64,000 nt of DNA, from the NCBI GenBank assembly GCA_023213395.1, contig CM041465.1, forward strand, positions 106,213,741-106,277,740. Reading direction: 5' to 3'. The notes beneath the pieces are model-generated. The model saw only the letters and a program-made list of their open reading frames with translations, was not told the origin of the DNA and made no database searches. The stretch is from Cycas panzhihuaensis. Taxonomy: Eukaryota; Cycadophyta. This document shows, piece by piece, positions 11,897 through 24,002 of the stretch. The stretch's first letter is position 1. The number at the start of each line of letters is the position of its first letter. The position numbers and the translations under genes were made by a program.

Positions 11897-12598
11897 CCTG
11901 GATGGTCAAAATAGACTCGACGGGAAAGGAGTCATCAATGGGAACGCCGCTTACATTGGGGATGGCAGCATCAACTAATTATTTTGCTACTATCATTCCC
12001 TTCTTCGACTTCCTATTGATGACTTGCAAGTCGAATTCTTGAATCAGGATGACCCAATGACTTGCCCTGCCCATCAAGTCCGAATGAGTAAGCAAGTAAC
12101 ATAAGGGATCAGATTGAACGATCACCTTGGGTGTATTGCTGAGCAAGTAATGCCTAAACTTCTTGGTCATATGGACCAAGGAGAGGTATTCCTTCTCAGT
12201 GGGAGGATAGTTTAGTTCAGTGGTAATGAGGGTACGGCTAATGAAATAGGTAGCTCTCTCGGTTCCTGAGTCATCCTCCTGTGCAAGCATTGCACCCAGG
12301 GATTCATCAGTTGTCGAGGTGTATAGGATAAAGGGCCTATCAAAGCAAGGAGGCGCCAATGTAGGAGCTAAAACGAGAGCTTCCTTGAGTCCTGCAAAGG
12401 CCTTTTGGGTCTTATCAGACCAAACAAAAGGAGCTCCTTTCTTCAATAGGTTCGTAAGAGGTTTAGTGTTTATGGTAAAATCTGCCAAGAAATGCCTCAG
12501 AAAACTGAGCCTACCTAGAAATGACTTAATTTGTCATTGGGTTCTAGGCGGCGGCATATCAAGGATTGCCTTAACTTTTTTTGGATCGATTTGGATTT
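11897..12598 (-). pseudogene. Element C: end of RT and resident RNase H
   Basis: Minus strand, continuing the RT of 29412-30125 after the insertion of A. It encodes IDPKKVKAILDMPPPRTQ, a TGA, then QIKSFLGRL, the RT/RNase H connection. The Ty3-type RNase H follows: FVWSDKTQKAF, FILYTSTTDESLGAML, the LNYPPTEKEYLSLVH Glu block, VIVQSDPLCYLL and KSKKGMIVAK. The usual final Asp-containing motif (ADxLA) is lost. After the spacer the frame runs directly into post-integrase sequence at about 11891, so all of integrase is deleted. In the family this domain follows RT in Pol and degrades RNA in hybrids. Confidence 0.8.
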
Positions 12599-15316
12599 TG
12601 GATACGCATCTACGGGATAGCTACCTAACTGAGTAGGAATGGAAGAGCGGTCAATAGTGCAATCAGGAAAAGACCTACAAGTAGGGCAAATACCACACAG
12701 GGCGCCCTGTGCATCGGAGCGTGAGTTCAGGACCTGCAAATGGAATCTAGCTACTTGGAAGTAGTTCCCCACTTCGAGCAAGAGGAGAAGAGGCGTAGGG
12801 TTAGCTTGGGTTGACCTAAGGGAAGGATCCTCCCATCCTCGGATGGCTGGAAGGGGAAGGAGAGAACCCTTCAGGGGTTTCCCTAGAGCAATGGGAAATA
12901 AGAGAAGGTAGGCAAGTGGGCAGCCTACAGATGGGATCACCTCGGTTACCCGGCTAAGCGGAGAACCAAGAGAATCATAAAAGGAACAACCAAAGAGAAG
13001 AGGTTATGATGTGTGTGGGTAAGCTAACCAAGTAAGTAAATAACAAAATGAGAGGGAAGCTTGCAAGGTAAAGGGGGGAAAAGGTGAGTGGGAAGGTTTC
13101 CTAAGACCTTTTCCTATAGCAAATAAAATGTATGCAGTAAAGTGAGCAAAGCATAAACTAAGACAAAGCTTAATTTTCCTTTTCTTTCTAATGAACTAAT
13201 TACTACTACGTAAAAGAACTCAAAAGGAGAATAAAATGTGGCGAAGTGGAGCGAAAGTATGTACCCGGAATAGAAGTGTGACGAAGTGACAACGTTCCCA
13301 TGAGACACTTTGAGTTACTCCACAAAGCGTAGCGGACGTGAAGGATTGCGGTAGACTGCAATGTAGGGCTCCCTTACCTTCCCCGAAAATAGTACTAAAG
13401 TACCAAAAAAGGAAAGGAAAGGAGCGGAATACTAACAATAAATGAAATACAAAAGTAAAGCATGAATGGAAGCACTTACCCATGGGGGAAGAAAGAGGAA
13501 TGGATCCTTTGCGCCTTCCAAATACCTATAAGTAAATGACAATATCCCCCTTTCCGGAGAAAGGGTGCTAGCATACAATAAAGAGTCCTAACAATATATG
13601 TATATATGAAGCAAGCATAAACTTAAATACATGCATGTTAGTATGCAATATTACAATGATAAACTATGGTAAAAAATAACCAAAGTCAAAGGTAAATGAA
13701 CTAGTAAGACTCGGAGTGGCCCACCTCCTACAAGGGACAACCCTACTCACCCCCAAGAAGCCATGAGGCAAGAAGGGTAAGGCTATGCAAGAGGGCTAGA
13801 AATGGAGGCAAAAAAGTTGGAAAGAGCCCAAGAGGATCTACAATAAGCTGGGATGCTACGAGGAGTAAACTAGGTTGCCGGGGAAGGAGTTGGGCAAGGG
13901 ACAAGTAACCAGAGCTTATGTGAGTTACCCAGATCAAGGTGTGAGCCCTCAAACTAGTGCTGCAATGTGTGATAGCGCTGATTTTAGTAGCTAAAAATGG
14001 CCCAACAAACCCTTGTTTGGTTGCCAAGAACAGCATAGGGAAAAAGGGAAGGTTTGGGGAGTAAAGAGCCACTTGAAGAGCGTGGAAGGTGGTACAGAAT
14101 CCACCCAGCTCTTACCCAAACCCTATGTAACCCCTCTTTATCGCTGCCTTGAGTAAGAAACATAGGAAAGGAGGCACTAATGGCAGAAATAAGACAGCCT
14201 AAAACAAAGGAAGAGCAACCTCCAAAGACCAAGGCAAAGAGAGCTAGGAGTGACAAGCAAAATAGGGCATAAATTAGGCAAGAAAGTAGCTTAAACCAAT
14301 GAATACCTGAGAAAGAGGAGGGAGGCTCTTGACTAGAATAAGGTTGAAAAATCTGCCAAGGAACTGTGGAATAGCAGGTTTGAAACCCCTGCTAATGGAG
14401 TTGAAGGAAACACCTGCACTTTGAAGATGCTTGATGGCTGCCTGAGCAAGAAAATGCTGAGATCTCTCCAAAGGGGCCCTCTCTAAGGTGTGTGAAGGGC
14501 TGGGAGGATATCCTAGCCATACCAAAGGAGAGCTAGGTGCTAGAGGAGAGGAGGTGTAGGTCAGTGGCGGTGGAGTGGAAAGAGGGAATGGCAGAGCATA
14601 AGGCATTTTTCCTCAAGAAGCATTCAAAAAATGAGCAAAAGATACTAAAAATGAGTTGGAGAGGACTTAAATACCTAGCCCAAACCCTAAAGCGAGTGAT
14701 TAAGGCACAACTGGCAGTGAGTCAAGTCATGAGACATGTGGTAGTTTTGCAATAAATGCGAAATTGCCATAGCAGTTTTTAAAAAATAATTTGAGACAGT
14801 CATCCCGTCGCAAAATTTACGGTACCACGGAATTTGTAGTAGTACCATGATATTTGCGGTGGTACGCAACTAGAGGCTAAATCTGGCCCAGACAGCCAAC
14901 CTAGGCTATGGGCTAATGATAAAAGAGGCTAATGGGGGGCTGAGACACCTACCCGAGGGGAAACAAGCCAACAAACGAGTCTAGAAGAGCAAAAAAAGGA
15001 TTCAAACGATGTGGCAAGTCAACCAAACAATGACGGGTCATCACACAGGCAGAGGTAGCACAAGCCAAATAGATCCTAGAGTGAGTAGGGCAGAATGCAG
15101 GAAGTGGAATGGCCACCAGGGTGCCACACTCACTGGGAATGTACCCCCGCTATAGTCGTCATAGGCTGACTAAGTGTAGACAAAGATAAGATCATCTACA
15201 AGGTCACAATATGCAAGCATACACTCATCTCAAAAGAAAGCAATGATAAGGTGACAAGCATACCTGTACTTACCTAAGTTGATAACTCTATATCCATTCC
15301 CGGAAGCTGGAAAACA
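12599..15316 (-). repeat. Element A left LTR (3' LTR)
   Basis: It is the pair of 26700-29411, starting TGGATACGCATCTACGGG and ending CTGGAAAACA. The reading frames inside it have no homologues and are not called as genes. Confidence 0.88.
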
Positions 15317-15334
15317 CTGCCCCCTTGACAGCAG
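15317..15334 (-). other. Element A polypurine tract
   Basis: The minus strand reads CTGTCAAGGGGGCAG directly against the 3' LTR start TGTTTTCC. It is the expected plus-strand primer. Confidence 0.8.
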
Positions 15335-15742
15335 AGCCTCGCCACTCGGAAGTATGGTGCAATGGCGAATGCTGGCAACACAACTATCAGTAGCACATGT
15401 GTATACAGATATATAAATCAAGACTATAACAGTAGGCAAGGGTGCTGGCAAGTGTCGTAGCGAAATGCTTGGATACGAAAGTAGGGGTAGAGACAACATT
15501 GGGGCTGCCTATGCGCCACCCAGAAACTAACTAGAAGAATGCGAAAAGCGAGAGGGCTTCCCCCACCACAAGATATACAGGGAGATATGCATAATCAAGT
15601 AGAAGAGTAAGCATGATGGGTAGTCGCCATAGTTTAACCTCATTAGCAGCTAGGTTTTAGAGGTACGAATGGGTCACAAAGCGAAGTGCATGATGACCTG
15701 AGGCCTTGGGTGATAGAGCAACCGAACAAGTCTCAGGGATGG

Positions 15743-16164
15743 TCAGCGAGAAGAGGAAGGCGACGCTCAAGGATGAGGCAAACGAGACTATCTGCCTCAA
15801 CATTGAGGGCCTGGGGAATATGCTAGATGTCAACAGACGAGAAACAGGCCAGGAGGGATCTGGTAGTGGAAGCAAGAGTTCTCAAGTGAGGGCATCACAC
15901 CTGGTAAACCTGGGTGAGATGGGACACCACAACTTGAGAGTCACAAAGCAAGACGATGGACCCGTGATGGAAATGGAGAGCATCGGTAAGGGCTTCAATA
16001 ACAGCTATGTATTTGGCTTTGTTATTAGTAGCCTCTAGGAGAAAGACCCTAGAGCATAGGAAATCATATCCAGAGGGGCTGCGAAGAATCCATGCAGCGG
16101 TGGAAGGTCCAGGGTTACCGCAGCTTCCGCTATCGGTAAAAATATAGAGGGACATGGGTGACAC
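15743..16164 (-). pseudogene. Element A second RNase H (aRNH)
   Basis: The minus-strand frame MSPMSLYIFTDSGSCGNPGP opens an RNase HI fold. The next blocks are EATNNKAKYIAVIEALTDAL, IVLLCDSQVVVSHL, YQVRCPHLRTL and, after one stop, HIPQALNVEADSLV. The Asp (FTD), Asp (CDS) and final Asp (EAD) positions are present; the Glu block reads NNKAKY, so the Glu is probably replaced by Lys. It is close to full domain length. The role is as in copy C: a second RNase H supplied downstream of integrase, as known for Tat elements. The ATG follows a pyrimidine-rich run ending ACTACTAG, a possible splice acceptor. A stop before HIP inactivates it. Confidence 0.77.
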
Positions 16165-16678
16165 AAAGTCCTAGTAGTAATGAACGATAAAGGAATAAAA
16201 GCGATACTCGAAGGGCAAGCAAAAAGTGGACATGAAGGGTAGGAGAACCTAGTAATGAGGCTACCCAGGGACGAGAATAAGTGGTCCGACCACTACTTGA
16301 GAGCGGGCAGAGAAAAAGTGCCCTCGGGTACCAAAGGTCACTTCAGGAAGCAAAACATGCCCTTGGACGAGGGAGCATTCCCTTTGGAGACCCTAGGAGC
16401 GAAAAAGGGCTTCGAAAATGAGTCCAAGACGACGAAATGAGCCAAACAAGTATAAACTCAGGTATGCACAGGAGCGGCACATAAAACAAGATAGAAGGGC
16501 CCTGGGAAAAAGTGCAAAAATGAGGCACCATAAATGCATCTACAAGAGAGTGCAAAAAGGGCATGAAAAGAGTACAATGGGTAACAGGGCTAGAAGGCAA
16601 AGGCAATTGGGGAAATGGGATGGTCTCAACGGCTGTCACGAGGCCAAAAACGGAGGAAGTACCCGTCGGGGCCCTCGC

Positions 16679-16688
16679 CTATATAAGG
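16679..16688 (+). promoter_or_regulatory. TATA box of the opposite-strand PMD gene (copy A)
   Basis: CTATATAAGG, identical to copies B and C. It lies 160 bp before the exon 1 ATG position at 16848. Confidence 0.72.
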
Positions 16689-16711
16689 AAATTTGTATGA
16701 AAAATGGATTC

Positions 16712-19108
16712 ATTTTCACCAGCTCTCATGAAAAACCAGAGCCATTCCCTTATACAGCGGAGCACCACTTAACTTTGGAGGCACGTGGGGAGAGATCAGA
16801 CCATTGGATCGGGATGCAGAGAGAGCTAGCGAGATCATTGGGATGAGATGACGACAGCGAGATCTAATCCAGTGAGTGGATATCACAAAACCCAACCCGT
16901 TTCAAAGTTTTAGTTTCATTGCTTTTTATAGTTTTTGTGTGATTTTTAGTGCCCCTTATGGGCAATTAGAGGCCTCTCAGAGTCTGAATTGGACCCAGAA
17001 AGAGGCGGGACCTAGGCATTAGGGAGCCCTGGTCTCGGTGGGCCCCACGGGGTCTACCACAAGAATTTTTTTTATTTTTTTCAGGGCGAAAATCCTCCAT
17101 TTTGGGGGGTTACTGTTCGTACTGCAGTGAAGATCGCAGTGCCGCGACCATCACTGTGGGGCCCCCCGATCGCCGCGGGGCCTGAGCTAAACTTAGCAGT
17201 ACCACTAAGTTTAGCACGGTACGAAGGCGGAAAAGTAGAAAAAAGAATAGGAGGGCCCACAAGGCCCCAAATCTCAGACAGAGAGAGTTGAGAGAGAGTC
17301 AAGAGCATTAATAACTGACATGAGGCTAACTTTGATTGTTTTTGATGTGGACAAGCTGTCATCGCGGTGGATAACTATGAGAATGTAGGTATGGCCATGT
17401 TAAGCTACATAGAGATGACGTCCCAGGAGGACAAGGAGACCCTGCGGAGGTGTGGCCTATACAAGGCCCTGAAGACACCTCAATTCACATCAAATCAGAG
17501 GCTTCTAGTTGACATTGTATCCCATTGGGATAGGAGGAGATACATATTCCACCTACCTCAGGTAGGTGATGTGATGGTTATGCCGAGAGACATCTGGCGG
17601 ATACTGGGAGTACCAGTGACTGGGAGGCCAGTGACACTAGAAGCGCTGCTTAGTATTGATACAGCACATAGAGAGTTAACCATGTTCTTCATAGGGGCTG
17701 ACAAGTGGGAGCGGAGAGGAGTTCCCCTCCAGACCATGCTGATGTTAAGGATTTCTCGGGTAAGGAAGTTGATTATATTATGCGTTCTGTTCTGGATTTC
17801 CCAGAAACAAAACTATAGGAAGATACCAGGTGGCTAGATAGATGCAGTACGCTGTTGCGAAGCTGGCAAGAGGATGGATTGGGCCACCCTGATAGCGGCG
17901 AATCTCATCACACAGCTAGATACCATCAGGACAACCGTGAGGGGACTATCAAATCGTGACAGCTGCTGCGGTCTTTGGTTCTTTGACCATTTCATGGTAG
18001 TGGCACCATCAGGGGGACCACACCCCATAATAGAGTGGGCCCCGATGGTCCACAAGTAGAAGACTCGACTGAGGGGGATGGAGGACCAGGCCCACATTTG
18101 GTGATCAGTGGAGGTGACATAGCTGGACCTCCTCACCCTAATAGACTACGTAGCAGAGCCATACAGGATAGTGAGGTGGGACAGTGATGATGAGGCAGGC
18201 AGAGCAGGAGTGCCCATAGATGATGACGATGATGATGGAGGAGATGGGGCTGGCCTGTCACGACCTGCAGGGGAGGCAGGTCCTTCAGGGACAGCAGGAG
18301 GAGCAGAAGGTCCATTCGGGTTGCCCGGAGGAGGCAGCCCATCGAGGGCAAGGGAGAGCAGGGGACCAGTGACTAGGGCCCACAGGCTACAGATCATGAG
18401 GAGATCCAGGGAGGCGAGAGTTGAGTCTATCCCTGCAAAGAGGGAGGCTCGAGCGGAGGGCGTACTGGGATGAGGTACCACGGTGGCGAGCCAGGAGGAG
18501 AGGATATCGCATGAGCGGAGGAGTCGGTGGCCATGGCAGGTGAGGCCTAACTATTTCCTTAGTCATTTGACAGCCAGATAGATATTTGATTTGATTTGAT
18601 CATGGTATGTGGTGTGATCTATACTAACACACTGCATGTTGTATTGGCAGGTGTAGCAGAGGTTGGGAGACTGGTAGAGGCCATGGTAAGGGAGATGTTC
18701 CCTCAGGTATATGTAGAGGGGCAACCGCCCATCCAAGCAGAGGATGCGCCTAGATCGGCAGGTGCCCACATGGAGGCATTCACCCCGTTGGTGAGGGTGA
18801 GAGACATCTGGGCTGCGGAGTCCTAAGAGCATATAGCATTCAGGGGACAGATGTAACGAGAGTTGGATGAGGCGAGGAGTGAGAGGGACGAGCTACGCAG
18901 ACGGGTCCAGGCTCTAGAAGCTCAGAGGGGAGCAGGTGGAGATACAGGGAGCACAGTCCGGATAGTGATACTAGAGGAGCGCCTTCAAGGAGTGGAGGGC
19001 GAGAGAGATCATATCCAAGGTAGATACGATCAGCTAGTAGATCAAGTGGCATCGAGGTCAAGCAAGAGCAGGACATATACCCGCATAGCAGTGACAACCC
19101 CGAGATGA
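16712..19108 (+). pseudogene. Opposite-strand PMD-domain gene of element A
   Basis: It has the same plan as copy C. The exon 1 ATG is at 16848 (MTTARSNP), with intron 1 donor GTGAGT at 16872. The acceptor near 17355 has lost its CAGG and would now shift the frame, and the conserved internal Met is GTG. The exon 2 PMD part is the best preserved of the three: GLYKALKTPQF, RLLVDIVSHWDRRR, FHLPQVGDVMVMPRDI, WRILGVPVTGRPV, then VPLQTMLMLRI. A stop at about 17835 separates this from DWATLIAANLITQLD and WFFDHFMVVAP. An acidic DDDDDDGG stretch follows. Intron 2 is 18540-18650 (GTGAGG...GGCAG). Exon 3 (18651-19108) is a coiled coil ending VTTPR. Stops and a small deletion near 18475 make it a pseudogene. 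Confidence 0.76.
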
Positions 19109-19870
19109 CCACGTGATGAGGGGAGCAAGGTAGGGAGCTCGCGAAGGCCCAGGAGAAGCCTCAGAGGGATGTGGTCCCCAGGAGAGGGATCACATTGACC
19201 AGGATATGGTACCCCAGGAGCGGGGCAGCAGTAGAGTAGGACACATGTATATGATTTTGACAAGGGAAAGCATGGGCCTCCAGGGGGTCATATATAGAGT
19301 CATATGATTGTACCCCCTCTACAAGGACACCGGCTTCCCATATGTATGATGTAACATATGATTTTGATGTATATATATATATATAGGGTAATTGGAACCC
19401 TATTTTGATAGGAGATGCTGTATGTGCCATGTGGTAGATAGTATGTATGTTTTGTTTTGTATGTTATAAATGTTATGTTGTAAATGTTTTATTATGTGAT
19501 GCACATATTTCCTTCCATGCATGGCTATATGTCTAACAGGAGGACACACATCCACCATAAGTAGAGGTGATAGAGAGGTGTGAGGTTAAAAATAAAGTGA
19601 CATGCACGTCCACGGAGGAGCATAGTGGAATATATGAAGGAAACAGCAGGCAAAAGAGAAGAGTAATGGTACTCCAAGGCGTCGTCTTAATTGGGGGATG
19701 CCAAAGTAGGAAGACAAAAGGGTTCCCGAGAGGATACGGGAACATGGGTTTCGCGGGAGGAACCAGGAAGAAAAGGGAGAAGCCACCTTAAATTGCCATT
19801 TTACCCGTGGTTGGGAGAAATGGGAACAATTTAAGATGGTAGTTTAGGCTCATTTTGGAGCATGGCAAAG
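19109..19870. other. Spacer between PMD gene end and integrase end, copy A
   Basis: Non-coding. It includes TATATATATATATA near 19375 and one copy of the GGGGGATGCC unit (about 19676-19858) that is duplicated in C. Gag-pol and the PMD gene run toward each other here, so 3' ends of both transcripts are expected. Confidence 0.55.
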
Positions 19871-19871
19871 G

Positions 19872-21096
19872 GGTTGTTAAAAGTTCATGCATAAAACTTT
19901 GTAAGGAATCTCCTATTAACAGCTTTCTCAAATTCAAGCCCTTCCAAGGTGGCTATCCTATAAGCACCATTACGGAGGGTCTCGATAATGACGAAAGGGC
20001 CAACCTATTAGGATTTGAATTTGGTCAAACGGTCATGGAGATATTCAAGCTTGAGGACGTGGTCCCCAAGAAACAAAGGACAGAAATGAAGATGTTTATC
20101 GTAGGTCCTTTGTGAGCAAGCTTTAGATGCTAGGTTAGTCTAATAAGCGGCTAAACATCTCTCATCCAAAGCCTCGAGGTCCAGAAGGTGAGCCTGACAG
20201 ATAGACTCTTCATTGATGAGACCTTAAAGGGAGACTCATAAGGAAGGAATCTCCACCTCTAGCGGGAGTACCACCTTAGTACCGTAGACCAGGGAGAACA
20301 GGGTCATTCCCATGGCAGAATAGATAGAGGTGTGGTAAGCCCACAAAGCGGAGGGCAGCTGAAGGTGCCAATCCTTTTGGGACTGAGCAACAGTTTTCTT
20401 GAGGATGTTGACAAGAGTCTTATTAAAAGACTCCACTTGGCCATTTGCCTGAGGGTAGTAAGGAGAAGAAGTTTTGTGAGAAATCTTGAACTTCTTACAA
20501 AGCTCATCCATCTCCTTATTATAGAAGGAGGTTTCGTTGTCTGTGATTAGGACGTCTGGAATCCTGAAACGGTAAATGATGTGCTGGTAAACAAATGTGG
20601 CTATCATTTTACTAGGAGTTGTGATCAAGGGGATGGCCTCTGCCCATTTAGTAAAATACTCTGTGGCAATCAAGATAAACTTGTGCTATGACGATGAAGG
20701 CGGGGAGATAGCCCCAATGAGGTTGAGTCCCCACTGAGCAAAAGGCCATGGCGAAATAATAGGGTGCAAGGCCTCAGAAGGCACATGGGAAATATTGGCG
20801 TGTTCCTGACATCGCCGACATCTCAAAGCAAAGGCGTGAGCATCCTTGAAATGGGACGACTAGAAATAACCCATGCGGAGGATCCTCTGAGCCATAGACT
20901 GGCCCCTAAAGTGACCTCCACAAATACCATGGTGGCATTCGTGGAGTATTTGGTCAGCTTCATCAGCAGTGATGTAGTGGAGGAGGATCCCGTCAAAGGA
21001 CCTCTTGTACAATACTTCATCCACGAGGAAGTATTACCTGGCAGAAGTCCAAATGCAAGATCTAACTTTACTACTAGCATCGAGGCAGTATTGCTA
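19872..21096 (-). pseudogene. Element A integrase
   Basis: Minus strand. The core is clear at 20236-20673: ATEYFTKWAEAIPL, FRIPDVLITDNETSF (second catalytic Asp), SSPYYPQANGQVESFNK (catalytic Glu) and LPSALWAYHTS. The N-terminal zinc region (about 20690-21096) and the C-terminal GPF/Y-type part (19872-20235, ending EFEKAVN-like) are readable only across stops. ITDNE replaces ITDNG. In the family the protein inserts the cDNA into the genome. The frame is broken, so the product is non-functional. Confidence 0.8.
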
Positions 21097-21843
21097 CTAT
21101 GTGAGACACTGCACTATATCACCATACCACTCATTGTTGATGAGTGGATGAGGAGAAGCACCTTGAATTATCAAGATAGAGTCATCAGGGAGGGAATCAT
21201 CGATGGGAGCATCAAAGGAGTTAGGAATAGGGGCATTTGTGAGGTGCTCAGCCACTACCATTCCCTTCTTTGATTTCTGATTAATGATATAGAGGTTGAA
21301 TTCTTGGAGTAGGATGGCCCAATGACTAGCCCTACCCGTCAAATCCAGACGAGTGAGCAAGTATCACAAGGGATCAGATTAGATGATCACCTTAGCGATA
21401 TTGCTAAGCAAGTAGTGTCTGAGCTTCTTGGTCGCATGGACCAAGGAGAGACACTCCTTCTCGGCAGGAGAATAGTTAAGTTCAGTGACCACGGTGCGGT
21501 GATGAAATATATAGCTCTCTTAATTCCTGAGTCATCCTCCTGAGCTAACATAGCGCCCAAGTATTCGTCAGTCGCCGAGGTGTACAAGATGAAAGGCCTA
21601 TCGAATCAAGGAGGCACCAGCGTAGGAGCAGAAACAAGGGCTTCCTTAAGTCCTTCGAAGGCCTTTTAGGTCTTGTCAGACTAGGCAAAAAGAGCTCCCT
21701 TCTTCAATAGGTTCGTAAGGGGTTTAGTGCTTACAATGAAGTCCACTAAGAAACGCCTGAGAAAACTGAGCCTACCTAGAAATGACTTAATTTGTCATTG
21801 GGTTCTAGGAGGCAGCATGTCAAGGATTGCCCTGACCTTGTCA
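21097..21843 (-). pseudogene. Element A resident RNase H
   Basis: Minus strand after RT: an RTQ-TGA-QIKSFLGRL junction, then YTSATDEYLGAMLAQEDDSG, LLPRRSVSPWSM from a shifted frame, LTRLDLTGRASHWAILLQEF and SKKGMVVAEHLTNAPIPN. The final ADxLA-type catalytic block reads AEHLT. The spacer to integrase contains ASPHPLINNEWYGDIVQCLT followed by TAG TAG. Several stops and at least one shift are present. Confidence 0.72.
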
Positions 21844-22466
21844 GGATTAATCTGAATTCCTTGTTTGGACATAAGGAAACCAAGGAGTTTACCCAAGGCA
21901 ACGGCAAACATGCACTTGAGCAGATTTAAACTGATATGATACTTGCAACATCATGAAAAGATGGCCCACAAGTCAGAGGGATGATGGGCTCTGACATGGG
22001 AGAGGCCCATCATATCATCCATAAAGACCTCTAACGTGTTATCAATGAGGTCATGGAAGATGAAATGCATGGCTCTTTGGTAAGTAGCACCTGTATTTTT
22101 AAGGCCAAAGGGCATTGCCTTGTAGGCAAAGGTACCCCATGGTGTAGTGAAGGCCATTTTATGGCGGTCTTCAGGAGAAATCTAAATTTGATTATAACTG
22201 GAGAAGCTATCCATTAAGGACATGACTTCGAACCCAGCGATACGATCAATAATTTGATCAATAAAGGGGAGAGAAAAGTTGTCCTTAGGACAAGCATTAT
22301 TAATGTCGTGGAAGTCGACACATATACGAATTGCCCCATTCTTTTTAGCAATGGGGACAATATTGGAGATCCACTTGGAGTAGTTAATGGAAGTAATAAG
22401 CCCAGCATCCAAAAGCTTCTCAACCTCCATCTTAATGGTGGCTAAGAGCTTCGAGTGAAGGGGACA
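21844..22466 (-). pseudogene. Element A reverse transcriptase core
   Basis: Minus strand. EVEKLLDAGLITSINYSKW, SNIVPIAKKNGAIRICVDFHDINNACPKDNF, PFIDQIIDRIAGFEVMSLMDSFSSYNQI, then after a stop AFTTPWGTFAYKAMPFGLKN, GATYQRAMHFIFHDLI and EVFMDDMMG, the (Y/F)xDD catalytic box. These are the ordered RT motifs of Ty3/gypsy Pol. Stops near 22182 and 21951 break it. Confidence 0.85.
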
Positions 22467-23297
22467 CTACTTCTGGCACATGGGGCAGGCGCCAGGGATG
22501 GTGGTGAGATTATGGGTGATAATGGAGGGATCAATTCCCTTCATGTTAGCATAATCCCATGCAAAAACATCCTGAAACTCCTGGAATAAAAGGAAGTACT
22601 CCCTTACTTCATAAGGAGAACATTCCATCCCAACCTTAATGACCTTACCAAGGGCCAAGACTATGTCTTGGGTTGCCCCCATGCACATGGAATTGCCCTC
22701 CTCGAAGTGGAGAGGGGTAAGGTCAACAGGAGGAGGTGGAATAGGAGATGGGATCGGATCAGCAAGTGTGGATCTAACCGCAAGGATCTTCTGGTGACCA
22801 AGCTTATGGTGGCCAGAAGGTAAGTTAGGCGCAAAGCCCGCTAGGTGCTCAAGTAGGACTTCATCATCCTCAAAGTAATCCACCCCACGGATGACCTTAC
22901 TTCGAGTAGATGAAGTACTAGAGGGAGTGGGGGCAATAGGATCGTGATGCTCGTCAAGTCGCCAAACTTCCTCGCAAGACTCTAAAGGAGAGTCAAAAGG
23001 AGGCTCCTCGGAAGGAGCGAAAGGAAGTTCTTCGAAACCATCACTTATGGGAGGTGATGAGGGAGGAGAACTGAGAATGGATGAGTCAACATGAGCGATG
23101 ACATGTGACACGTAAGAGTGGCTAGCCTCACTAACAAAAGAAGTTCTAGATGGGGATCTAGAATGAGACGGGTGTGACCTACTGGTGCAGAGGAAAGAGA
23201 CGGGGTGAAGACAATCCTTGTCCTCATCGTATGACTCATCGTTACTAAATAAAGCAAGGTACCCATAGCTCCCAATGCCAATAGGGGTGAACCGCAT
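22467..23297 (-). pseudogene. Element A protease-RT spacer, open over 276 codons
   Basis: A long minus-strand frame rich in Ser, Pro and acidic residues. It contains the block VDYFEDDEVLLEHLAG, shared almost exactly with B and C, and then HHKLGHQKILA. It ends in the start of RT (FQEFQDVFAWDYANMKGIDPSI), which in the family begins the RT fold. The conserved acidic block in all three copies suggests a real linker domain; its function is unknown. Confidence 0.7.
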
Positions 23298-24002
23298 GAG
23301 ACTAGGGGAAGAAGATGTGAGATCTTCTTCAGACGGATTAGGTATACCAATAGAGCAAGCCGAGGTATGTGTAGCAGGACCTTGGTTTGCTAAATTGGTA
23401 GAACGAGTTTATTTGGTAAGTGGGAATTCATGGGGAACCACCCTCATTCGCCCATCATGGACAAATTTAAGTTGTCCCCAAGGAGTCAAATACATGGCTT
23501 CCATTTGGTCGAGCCATGGATGACCTAAAAGAAGGTTGTAGTCAACGTCAATGTCGAGGACTACAACATCGATAAGAACAATCTTGCCCTCAAGGGTGAG
23601 TGGAATCGTGATAGATCCCAAAGGGGTCTTCTCACTACCGTCATAACCTTAGCATCACCACGGAACAGATTCCAAGGTGGAAATACCAAGCTCTTGCATG
23701 ACATGCAAAGGCATGGCATTCATGGAAGAACCGTTGTCAACAACAGTCCTTCAAAGGGTACAATCGGGTGTATCGATAGTGATAGTGAATAGGAAGTTCC
23801 ACTGATATTCCCTTTCACACAGAGAAGGAAGGTCCTTAGGATCAAATGAAATAACGGGTTCATGACTTTGGGTAACACCCAAAGTGTGAACAGGTGCATC
23901 GTTCGATCTTAAAGCTTCCAGGAGGAGGGCTCGCTGCTCGGGATAACTCCTCAAAATGTCCAATAAGGACATTCTGGCAGCCACATTATGGAGCTCATCC
24001 AT
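23298..24002 (-). pseudogene. Element A aspartic protease
   Basis: Minus strand. ISFDPKDLPSLCE, FTITIDTPDCTL, stop, then RTVVDNGSSMNAMPL with the active-site D-N-G-S-S. After further stops comes IPLTLEGKIVLIDVVVLDIDVDYNLLLGHPWLDQM, the LLG(H/R)PWL block of retropepsins. It would cut the Gag-Pol polyprotein. Broken by at least three stops. Confidence 0.78.

Noticed and set aside
13220-14606. Several 90-110 codon frames inside the A LTRs (also 27321-28357) that look alike between copies
   Set aside because: They match only because the two LTRs are copies of each other. The frames are not shared with the B or C LTRs and have no domain.
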